Assembly (NCBI GenBank): GCA_024279575.1 | Contig: JAJRRJ010000015.1 | Location: 1-11,368 of the forward strand | Direction: 5' to 3' | Length of the DNA: 11,368 nt | Source of the DNA: Alphaproteobacteria bacterium | GTDB taxonomy: Bacteria > Pseudomonadota > Alphaproteobacteria > Rhizobiales > Devosiaceae | Part shown: in pieces, positions 1 to 5,795 of the stretch | How the letters are laid out: each line of letters begins with the position of its first letter | Position numbering within the stretch: position 1 is the first letter of the stretch | The notes under the pieces: model-generated | The model's input: only the letters and a program-made list of their open reading frames with translations | Told to the model about the DNA's origin: nothing | Databases searched by the model: none | Position numbers and translations under genes: made by a program

Positions 1-237
1 GAAAAACGGAGAAATCCAGATTGCATCAACCCCCAGGTTCGCAATATATTCCAAACGTCGCGTAATTCCGGCAAGGTCTCCAACCCCGTCCCCGTTTTGG
101 TCCTGAAACGAGCGTGGGTAAACCTGATAAATAACCGCACCACGCCACCAGTTTTGCGCATGCTTTTCCCCATTCTTTTTCACCGTGCCCGCATGGGAAC
201 GGGGGGATGTGCTGGCGGTGGCATAGGTATCAAACAA
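1..237 (-). CDS. aglA: Alpha-glucosidase, GH13 family, N-terminal part (gene runs off the left edge)
   Basis: Reading the minus strand from about position 237 to 1 gives a peptide containing WWRGAVIYQVYPRSF, then DQNGDGVGDLAGI, then GVDAIWISPFF. This is the first beta strand and calcium-loop region of GH13 alpha-glucosidases, which hydrolyse alpha-1,4 or alpha-1,6 glucosides such as maltose, sucrose or trehalose in the cytoplasm. Only about 79 residues are present; the catalytic Asp and Glu lie beyond position 1. The start is uncertain. No in-frame ATG exists upstream of WWRG. TTG at 237 has a GGAG eight bases upstream and is preferred. GTG at 183 is an alternative that overlaps the stop of a 20-codon ATG reading frame in another frame. 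The gene is divergent from the repressor gene and has its own promoter and operator. Family assignment is firm; substrate is inferred from the neighbouring AglEFG transporter. Confidence 0.87.
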   Translation of the reverse strand, partial: MFDTYATASTSPRSHAGTVKKNGEKHAQNWWRGAVIYQVYPRSFQDQNGDGVGDLAGITRRLEYIANLGVDAIWISPFF

Positions 238-263
238 AGCATGTTCTCCGATAAGGCAATCAA

Positions 264-279
264 CTCAGTTTTAACTGAG
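264..279. repeat. Short inverted repeat in the aglA leader
   Basis: CTCAGTT and AACTGAG form a 7 bp perfect stem around a TT centre, 27 bases upstream of the proposed aglA TTG start. It would lie in the untranslated leader of the aglA transcript. A loop of two bases is too tight for a stable RNA hairpin, so it may instead be a protein site or chance. Function unknown. Confidence 0.3.
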
Positions 280-360
280 GAATTTTTCAACAGGTAAAGG
301 ATTTGGTAAATTCCTCCCCAAGAAACTCACCCCTTGAGCATCAATGCAACGCCGATGTCG

Positions 361-384
361 AAAAAACCCGGGGACAAAGTCCCC
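361..384 (-). terminator. Terminator-like hairpin in the aglA leader
   Basis: On the minus strand GGGGAC and GTCCCC (384-370) pair around a TTT loop, followed by GGG and then a run of six T (366-361). No minus-strand gene lies upstream that it could terminate; the repressor gene there is on the other strand. It sits about 15 bases downstream of the aglA operator, inside the expected aglA leader. It could attenuate aglA transcription or trim read-through. The GGG between stem and T run makes it an imperfect intrinsic terminator. Confidence 0.35.
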
Positions 385-398
385 CTCCAACAGGCTTA

Positions 399-412
399 CC
401 AAAACGTTTTAG
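399..412. promoter_or_regulatory. LacI-type operator in front of aglA
   Basis: CCAAAACGTTTTAG has a perfect AAAACGTTTT core with a central CG. The wider 18-base site 397-414 is palindromic except for one pair. It matches the two operators upstream of aglE except at one base of the 14. A central CpG is the usual insertion point of the LacI-family hinge-helix leucine. It begins about seven bases after the -10 box of the proposed aglA promoter, so a bound repressor would cover the transcription start. The likely ligand is the repressor encoded at 621-1661. Confidence 0.85.
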
Positions 413-419
413 TAGGGCA

Positions 420-448
420 ATTCTATCCAAAAAAAACCGGTATCGCAA
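420..448 (-). promoter_or_regulatory. Sigma-70 type promoter of aglA
   Basis: On the minus strand TTGCGA (448-443) and TAGAAT (425-420) are separated by exactly 17 bases. They match the TTGACA and TATAAT consensus at four and five of six positions. The predicted transcription start falls at about 413, at the edge of the operator at 399-412, a classic arrangement for repression by steric block. The leader to the TTG start would be about 175 bases. Confidence 0.65.
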
Positions 449-620
449 CCATGATAGTCATAAGAGGCGGGTAAATAATCCGTTTGACGCTTGGCTACGT
501 TACCAAAAGGGGAGGAAACTTGATCACATATAGAAATATGCCCATGCTATAGCTTTAGGGGGTTTATTTGCGGTACAAGTGCCTTGCCTTAATTTGAAAA
601 ACATAACCCAAACGTATCAA
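449..620. other. Non-coding stretch upstream of the repressor gene
   Basis: Together with 238-448 this makes a gap of about 380 bases between aglA and aglR. This part must carry the aglR promoter, but I see no well-spaced pair. TTGATC at 520-525 has GCTATA (546-551) about 20 bases downstream, which is too far for a confident call. No open reading frame with coding character is present. Confidence 0.4.
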
Positions 621-1661
621 ATGAACAAACGCTCTATTACCATCAAGGACCTTGCGGCAGAGCTGAAACTGTCGATTACAACAATTTCGCGCGCGCTTAA
701 TGGCTATAGTGATGTGGGTGAATCCACGCGGGATCGAGTGCGCGAAGCGGCAAAAAAACATGGATACCGCCCCAACAGAAACGCGCAAAGACTGGTTACC
801 CAACGCACACGAAACATTGCCTGGGTTCAATCTGACAATGACAAAAAACTTGTCGATCCCCATTTTTCCGAGGTAATGGCCGGCGTTTTACGCGGTGCAC
901 GGCTTGAGGGCTACGATATTGTTCTCACTTCGGATACAACCGAGCATCAAATTGATGTTTATGACCGCTATGTGCGGGACAACTCTGTTGATGGATTTAT
1001 AATCGATCTACCCCAGCACGATGATCCACGGATCAATTCTTTACTGGAAACGGGAAAACCGTTTATTGTGCATTCCCGCAATATGCGGTGCGATGAGTAT
1101 TCATGGGTTGATGTGGATAATCCGGGAAACTATCGAAAGCTCACGCAATTGCTCATTGCAAACGGCCACAGGAAAATCGCCTTCGTAAACGGGGATGCGC
1201 GTTTTACTTTTGCCCGGGCACGGCAAAAGGGGGTCGATCAGGCGCTACAAGAGCTGGGGCTGCCCGCTTCCACGGTTATTACCTTTAATGCTTCTCATCC
1301 AATGGCAAATTCAGGATTTCAGCTTACACAGATGGCCATGCAACAAAAAGATGTAACCGCTATTTTGTATTCTTCAGCATTGATGGCGGTGGAGGGGCAG
1401 GCCGCTTTATTGCCTGCGGGTCGGATTGCTGGAAAAAATATCGCAATTGCCACCATGGATGACATGCTCAACTATCTGGATTTAACCCCCTATGAGGGGG
1501 TTTTTACTTTTGTACGATCATCCTTGCGCCAGGCCGGTGAAAAGCTGGTGACAGGTCTTATTGCCCAATGCGAAAACAGCAGCGCCCGTACGCAGACCAT
1601 TGTTCCCTCAAAATTCTCCCTGGCGAAAGACATAGATGCAAGTGCCCTAAAGAAGCTCTAG
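621..1661 (+). CDS. aglR: LacI-family transcriptional repressor of the alpha-glucoside locus
   Basis: A 346-residue protein of typical LacI-family length. Residues 7-26 form the helix-turn-helix (IKDLAAELKLSITTISRALN). Residues 51-63 (PNRNAQRLVTQRT) are the hinge helix that places a leucine in the operator centre. Residues 64 to the end are a periplasmic-binding-protein-like effector domain, with the AIATMDD strand near residue 280. An upstream in-frame GTG at 579 would add 14 residues ahead of the DNA-binding domain. ATG at 621 fits the family better, although neither start has a clear ribosome binding site. The gene is divergent from aglA and convergent with aglG, with 71 bases between the two stop codons. 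CCAAAACGTTTTGG-type palindromes in front of both aglA and aglE are its likely targets. The inducer is probably an alpha-glucoside or its hydrolysis product (inference). An internal terminator-like hairpin is listed separately. Confidence 0.9.
   Translation: MNKRSITIKDLAAELKLSITTISRALNGYSDVGESTRDRVREAAKKHGYRPNRNAQRLVTQRTRNIAWVQSDNDKKLVDPHFSEVMAGVLRGARLEGYDIVLTSDTTEHQIDVYDRYVRDNSVDGFIIDLPQHDDPRINSLLETGKPFIVHSRNMRCDEYSWVDVDNPGNYRKLTQLLIANGHRKIAFVNGDARFTFARARQKGVDQALQELGLPASTVITFNASHPMANSGFQLTQMAMQQKDVTAILYSSALMAVEGQAALLPAGRIAGKNIAIATMDDMLNYLDLTPYEGVFTFVRSSLRQAGEKLVTGLIAQCENSSARTQTIVPSKFSLAKDIDASALKKL
1484..1505 (+). terminator. Terminator-like hairpin inside the aglR coding region
   Basis: AACCCCC (1484-1490) and GGGGGTT (1496-1502) form a perfect 7 bp stem around a five-base loop, followed at once by TTT. 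The T run is 1501-1505. It is in the sense orientation of aglR, in codons for residues about 288-296. It has the shape of an intrinsic terminator, but ribosomes translating aglR would normally prevent it folding. It may matter only when translation lags. Confidence 0.35.
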
Positions 1662-1732
1662 ATTGCGTCAGGTTCTGATTAGGGAAGTATCAGTTTATCG
1701 GGGATGCGCCCTTTAAGTTTTATTGCAAAAAG

Positions 1733-2884
1733 CTATTTCACTGAACCGGCGAGCAATCCGCGCACAAAGTATCGCTGCAATGAGAAAAACACTATCAGCG
1801 GAACGATTATTGAAATAAAGGCCCCTGATGTCAGGATTTCCCAATTGTCACCGCGCGAGCCCAAAAGCTCGCGCAACCGCGCCGTCAGCACGATGGTTTT
1901 TTCTGAACTTCCCAGGAATACCGTTGCCACCAGAAGGTCGTTCCACACCCACAAAAACTGAAAAATAGCAAACGAAGCCAGAGCTGGAAAACTCAAAGGC
2001 AATACCATGGTTGTAAAAATCTTGAAATGCGAGGCCCCATCGATACGAGCGGATTCCATGATTTCTCTGGGCAAACCCACCATATAATTGCGCAACAGGT
2101 AAATCGCCAAAGGCAGTCCAAAAGCGGTGTGAGCCAGCCATATGCCCAGATAACCGCGCGCTTCGCCGCCCGTAAATCCGGCAATGCCATTATACATACG
2201 CAAAAGTGGAATCAACGACATTTGCAGGGGCACCACAAGCAGACCAACGATAACCGCGACAATCCATCCGCGACCGGGAAAAGACATCCAGGCCAGCGCA
2301 TAAGCTGCAAAAGCTGCAATTAGTATGGGAATGATGGTGGCTGGAATTGTCACCGTGAACGAATTGATAAAGGAGCGCCCTATACCCTCAGATTTCATCA
2401 CTTCAACGTAGTTTTCAAAGGTGAAACGGGGGGGAATGCCGACGTTAAAAAATACCCTTGGACCCCGCGTGTGTGTCAGCGGTTGATCTGAAATCCACTC
2501 ATAGGCTCCCGATATTGATACTGAAATTTCACCGCCATCGCGCATGGGCAAAAAATCCCCCGGAAGCCCCTCCCCAATGGTTTGGACTGAGGTGCCAAAG
2601 CTGGTAAGGGTGCGCCCGCTTCCAGAATCAAACAACTCGCCACGAATGACAAATCTGTTGTTCTCCTTAACCTGTGCATCGGCTTTGGGCAGGCGCACAA
2701 CCTCATTCCTCTGGGTGGTGGTCAGGGCGGTCCACCATCCAGAGATTGCCAATTGATCCTTGTCGCGCAGGGATGAAATCAACAGGCCCGCCGTGGGGAG
2801 TGTCCAGATAATTACAAAAGCCAGCAATGCCATATGAGCGGCAGCGCGTCCCAAGGAAAATCGTCTAAAAGCTGCACTGATCAT
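1733..2884 (-). CDS. aglG: Alpha-glucoside ABC transporter permease AglG
   Basis: A 383-residue inner-membrane permease of the binding-protein-dependent (MalG-like) family. The cytoplasmic EAA loop that contacts the ATPase is at about 274-300 (EIMESARIDGASHFKIFTTM). Segment 1 is near residues 18-38; further membrane segments follow from about 176 (SFTVTIPATIIPILIAAFAA), ending near 355-370. Between segment 1 and the core, residues 41-160 form a large hydrophilic, presumably periplasmic, insertion, which explains the length compared with the roughly 280-300 residues usual for MalG-like permeases; AglG-type permeases are known to be long. Its ATG overlaps the aglF TGA by four bases (ATGA), indicating translational coupling. 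It pairs with AglF to form the membrane channel. It is the last gene of the operon in this window and converges on aglR. No ATPase gene follows it directly. Confidence 0.92.
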   Translation of the reverse strand: MISAAFRRFSLGRAAAHMALLAFVIIWTLPTAGLLISSLRDKDQLAISGWWTALTTTQRNEVVRLPKADAQVKENNRFVIRGELFDSGSGRTLTSFGTSVQTIGEGLPGDFLPMRDGGEISVSISGAYEWISDQPLTHTRGPRVFFNVGIPPRFTFENYVEVMKSEGIGRSFINSFTVTIPATIIPILIAAFAAYALAWMSFPGRGWIVAVIVGLLVVPLQMSLIPLLRMYNGIAGFTGGEARGYLGIWLAHTAFGLPLAIYLLRNYMVGLPREIMESARIDGASHFKIFTTMVLPLSFPALASFAIFQFLWVWNDLLVATVFLGSSEKTIVLTARLRELLGSRGDNWEILTSGAFISIIVPLIVFFSLQRYFVRGLLAGSVK

Positions 2885-3894
2885 CGTGTGCCCTCCTCTT
2901 TGTTTGCCTGTCTGATATTCCAGATCATGATAGGCATAACAGCGAGCATAATCACAATTGCAATGGTTGAACTGCGACCAAAATCATTGCCACGGAACAT
3001 CCAGTCAAACATCATATTGGCCAAAACCTGCGTATCCCACTGGCCATTTGTCATCGCCAGAATAATATCGAAAACCTTGAGCACCTTGATGGTGATTGTC
3101 GTCCAGACAACAATAATTGTTGGCATGATCTGAGGGATCATGATGGAAAAAAAGATCTGAAACTCGTTGGCGCCATCAATTTTGGCAGCTTCAAGGGTTT
3201 CCTCTGAAACGCCACGCAGGGCTGCCGACAGAATGACCATGGCAAAGCCGACCTCGATCCAGATCAAAATGATCATCAGCAGGATGGAATTCAGTCCCGA
3301 TACGGATATCCATGCCTGCGCTTCAAACCCAAGGGCCTGCACAATGGCATTGATGATACCGATTTGTTCTGCACCAACTCCGCGATAGTCATAAACAAAT
3401 TTCCAGATCACAGATGCGCCAACAAATGAGATTGCCATGGGCATAAAAATCAGCGATTTAGCAATATTGCCCCACCACAAGCGATCCGAGATAACCGCGA
3501 TCAGTAGTCCAAGGGCGGTAGAAGCCGCCGGGACAATGAGCAGCCACAGGAAATTATTATATAGGGATTGTAAAAAATCAGGATTGTTGAATGCCCAGGT
3601 ATAGTTCGAAAAACCAACAAAATTCTGTGCATTTGAGTCCAGCATTGAATACCAGATGGTGGCAAAAACCGGATAGACCAGATATGTGCTTAAAAACAAC
3701 AAAGCGGGCGCAAGGAACAGCCATGGGCGAATTGATGAACGGGTTTTATCACGCCGAACCGCCTTTGGTCCGGGCACATCATCACCGGTAAGAAGAAATT
3801 TATCCAGAAGCCAGTTGGAACCCCAAAAATAGGCAAGGGCTGCGGCTACGCCAATCAGAACGGTAAACGCCGCACCTGCGACCTGCTCGAACAT
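2881..3894 (-). CDS. aglF: Alpha-glucoside ABC transporter permease AglF
   Basis: A 337-residue inner-membrane permease of the MalF/UgpA family. An N-terminal segment (about 8-30) and a charged cytoplasmic linker precede the core segments, which begin at about 57 (PWLFLAPALLFLSTYLVYPV). The EAA loop lies at 231-257 (EETLEAAKIDGANEFQIFFS), with the conserved EAAKIDGA core. A purine-rich AAGGGGGAAG lies five bases before the ATG. The gene is 174 bases downstream of aglE, a gap filled by two hairpins, and overlaps aglG by four bases. With AglG it forms the translocation pore for alpha-glucosides delivered by AglE. It depends on an ATP-binding subunit that is not in this window. Confidence 0.93.
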   Translation of the reverse strand: MFEQVAGAAFTVLIGVAAALAYFWGSNWLLDKFLLTGDDVPGPKAVRRDKTRSSIRPWLFLAPALLFLSTYLVYPVFATIWYSMLDSNAQNFVGFSNYTWAFNNPDFLQSLYNNFLWLLIVPAASTALGLLIAVISDRLWWGNIAKSLIFMPMAISFVGASVIWKFVYDYRGVGAEQIGIINAIVQALGFEAQAWISVSGLNSILLMIILIWIEVGFAMVILSAALRGVSEETLEAAKIDGANEFQIFFSIMIPQIMPTIIVVWTTITIKVLKVFDIILAMTNGQWDTQVLANMMFDWMFRGNDFGRSSTIAIVIMLAVMPIMIWNIRQANKEEGTR

Positions 3895-3986
3895 TTCGGC
3901 TTCCCCCTTATCCCCGCCTTAAAAATCTTTCGCCAATATCCGGTATGATTTGTGTGTCCACACCTAACATATTTTAGTTGGCAATA

Positions 3987-4012
3987 GTCCCTCAAGGTAA
4001 ATCTTGAGGGAC
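3987..4012. repeat. Inverted repeat (hairpin) between aglE and aglF
   Basis: GTCCCTCAAG and CTTGAGGGAC form a perfect 10 bp stem with a six-base loop. In the aglE-aglF transcript it lies after the terminator-like hairpin and is not followed by a T run. Such stems after a binding-protein gene commonly protect the upstream message from 3' exonucleases; that role is inferred here. Confidence 0.7.
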
Positions 4013-4021
4013 CATTTATTC

Positions 4022-4057
4022 AAAAAAGCCCGACACCATAACCGATGCCGGGCTTTT
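4022..4057 (-). terminator. Terminator-like hairpin just after aglE (probable attenuator)
   Basis: On the minus strand AAAAGCCCG (4057-4049) pairs with CGGGCTTTT (4032-4024), and the T run continues to 4022. The stem starts about a dozen bases after the aglE stop. It has the form of an intrinsic terminator: GC-rich stem core, then six T. Since aglF and aglG follow on the same strand without a clear promoter, it probably terminates only part of transcription and keeps AglE in excess over the permeases. Confidence 0.72.
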
Positions 4058-4068
4058 CCTTTTAGGAG

Positions 4069-5364
4069 TTATTTGATTGAGTCCCAGCTTTCCTGAATTG
4101 CATCCGCAACGGATTGCGCATCAGACCCTGAAACATAATCAACCATGCCGGTCCAGAATGTGCCAGCCCCGATTGCACCAGGCATCAGGTCAGAACCATC
4201 GAAACGGAACGTTGTTGCGTTGCGCAAAATGGTTCCCAATCCACGGTTTGTGTCGCTTGAATAAGCGGCCAGATCAACACCAAGGTGAGGTGTAAGGAAC
4301 CCACCCTGAGCCATCCATGCTTCGTGGGCTGCCGGTGTGCCTAGGAATTCAATAAAGGCATTTGCGGCTTCTGAATCGTTGGTGATGGTGAACAATGTTC
4401 CCGCACCCAAAACAGGTTTACCCAGATCCTTGCTTTCATAAGCAGGGAAGTAGAAGAAGTCGGCATCCACGCCCAGTTCTGTCCCCTCGGGGAAGAAGGC
4501 TGGAATGAAAGAAGCCTGACGATGCATGAAGCATTTAGCGGGAACCGTGAACAGGCCTTTGGGGCTGTCGCGGAAATCGGTTGTGCCAACGGCTGCTGCG
4601 CCACCATCCACATATGCATCATTCTTGGCAAACTGACCAAAAGTCTCAATGGCCGCAACAACCCGAGGATCGTTGAAGGGCATTTCGTTTGTCACCCATT
4701 TATCATAAACATCCGGGGATTGAGTTCTGAGCATCAGATCTTCAACCCAGTCGGTTGCTGGCCAGCCGGTTGCACCGCCACTTCCAAGACCGATACACCA
4801 TGGCGTTCCACCATCAGCAACAATCTGGTCGGATAGTGCAATCAGCGCTTCCATGGTTTCAGGAATTTCATAGCCTGCATCAGCAAAGTTATCCGGTGAA
4901 TACCAGACCAGAGACTTCACGTTGACCTTATAGAAGAAGCCATAAAGCTGATCGGCGCCTGATTCATCGGCATAGGTGCCAAGATCAACCCAGGATTGAC
5001 CCGCGGCATAATTTTGCCGAACCCAATCGCCAGTGCCATCAGCCAAAGGTGTCAGCAATCCCTTGCCGGCCAGATCGGCTGCGAGCCCTGGTTGGGGGAA
5101 CACAGCAATATTTGGAGCTGAGCCTGCTTGTGTGTCGATAACGATCTGCTGTTCGAAGCTGTCGGAGCCGGCATATTCAACCGTAGCGCCGGTGGCTTCT
5201 TCAAACATATCAACGACTACATCAAAATTGTCTTTATCAGCAGTCAGCCAGGGACCAAAGATTGTCAAAGTCTGCCCAGATAAGTGACTGCCCGCCGTTG
5301 CGCCGCCAACCGAGGCGACAACCAAAGCGACAGCAGATATTCCAGCTAGAAGTGTCTTGTGCAT
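4069..5364 (-). CDS. aglE: Periplasmic alpha-glucoside-binding protein AglE
   Basis: A 431-residue solute-binding protein of the family-1 extracellular sugar-binding type. Residues 1-24 are a signal peptide (MHKTLLAGISAVALVVASVG, then an ATA-type cleavage site). The mature protein opens with LTIFGPWLTADKDNFD. The segment PWCIGLGSGGATGWPATDWV near residue 195 is typical of AglE proteins; its aromatic residues suit sugar stacking. Three in-frame ATGs are close together. The one at 5364 is preferred because a strong GGGAGG (5377-5372) lies seven bases upstream; ATG at 5370 is too near it, and 5385 lies before it. It delivers alpha-glucosides to AglF/AglG. It is the first gene of the operon, behind two tandem LacI-type operators and followed by a terminator-like hairpin, which suits high, inducible expression. 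Confidence 0.94.
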   Translation of the reverse strand: MHKTLLAGISAVALVVASVGGATAGSHLSGQTLTIFGPWLTADKDNFDVVVDMFEEATGATVEYAGSDSFEQQIVIDTQAGSAPNIAVFPQPGLAADLAGKGLLTPLADGTGDWVRQNYAAGQSWVDLGTYADESGADQLYGFFYKVNVKSLVWYSPDNFADAGYEIPETMEALIALSDQIVADGGTPWCIGLGSGGATGWPATDWVEDLMLRTQSPDVYDKWVTNEMPFNDPRVVAAIETFGQFAKNDAYVDGGAAAVGTTDFRDSPKGLFTVPAKCFMHRQASFIPAFFPEGTELGVDADFFYFPAYESKDLGKPVLGAGTLFTITNDSEAANAFIEFLGTPAAHEAWMAQGGFLTPHLGVDLAAYSSDTNRGLGTILRNATTFRFDGSDLMPGAIGAGTFWTGMVDYVSGSDAQSVADAIQESWDSIK

Positions 5365-5389
5365 ATTCATTCCTCCCATGTGCACGGGT

Positions 5390-5405
5390 GGCGGATTTTT
5401 CCGCC
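5390..5405. repeat. Small hairpin in the aglE leader
   Basis: GGCGGA and TCCGCC form a 6 bp stem with a four-base loop, about 12 bases upstream of the aglE ribosome binding site. No T run follows on the minus strand, so it is not a terminator. It may stabilise the leader; function unproven. Confidence 0.35.
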
Positions 5406-5450
5406 GGTTTATTCAAATTTTTCAACGCAAAATCCTCGGGTAACACCCAC

Positions 5451-5464
5451 CCAAAACGTTTTGG
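5451..5464. promoter_or_regulatory. LacI-type operator, aglE-proximal copy
   Basis: CCAAAACGTTTTGG is a perfect 14 bp palindrome with central CG, about 87 bases upstream of the aglE start. It is identical to its neighbour at 5468-5481 and differs at one base from the operator in front of aglA. Likely bound by the repressor encoded at 621-1661. Confidence 0.88.
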
Positions 5465-5467
5465 TAG

Positions 5468-5481
5468 CCAAAACGTTTTGG
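5468..5481. promoter_or_regulatory. LacI-type operator, aglE-distal copy
   Basis: A second perfect CCAAAACGTTTTGG, with its centre 17 bases from that of the first copy and only three bases between the two sites. A 17 bp centre spacing is about 1.6 helical turns, so two dimers would not sit on the same face of the DNA. Confidence 0.88.
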
Positions 5482-5795
5482 GAAGCGCGGGTGCTTACTC
5501 AAATTCATTTTGCGATGCCTAAGGTTTGCACAAAGTTTGCGCCTTGCCAAGATGGAAGAAAAAGACTGACGAAGTAAAAAAATATTATGTTAAACCAATG
5601 TGTTACAGCAATATCAGGCATCAAGTTTTTGAGGTATTCCAAAATTTTTTCAAATATTTTTGTGTTTTGGGCGGGCAAATTTCAAATAAATGCGTCACAA
5701 TCCACACCTCAAAAGAATTTGGCAAGCCACAAATTCCAGCAAAATTCCGGCACAATCCTAGCTGTACCCACGATGCATACTGGTGAAAAAACGGT
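5482..5795. other. AT-rich spacer between mrp and the aglE operators
   Basis: About 310 bases with no open reading frame of coding character. Both flanking genes point left, so it should hold the mrp transcript end and the aglE promoter. No hairpin plus T run is visible after the mrp stop, only an isolated T run. A weak promoter candidate is listed at 5584-5611. Confidence 0.5.
5584..5611 (-). promoter_or_regulatory. Possible promoter for aglEFG
   Basis: On the minus strand TTGCTG (5611-5606) and CATAAT (5589-5584) are 16 bases apart. It is the best pair I see in the spacer, but it lies more than 100 bases upstream of the operators. Repression would then have to work by roadblock, or the true promoter is closer and not sigma-70-like. 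Confidence 0.25.

Noticed and set aside
303..533. A 76-codon plus-strand open frame between aglA and aglR
   Set aside because: It overlaps the aglA promoter and operator, has no ribosome binding site or recognisable protein features, and looks like chance in a regulatory region.
579..620. GTG at 579 as the start of the repressor
   Set aside because: It adds 14 residues before the helix-turn-helix with no family precedent and no better ribosome binding site than ATG at 621.
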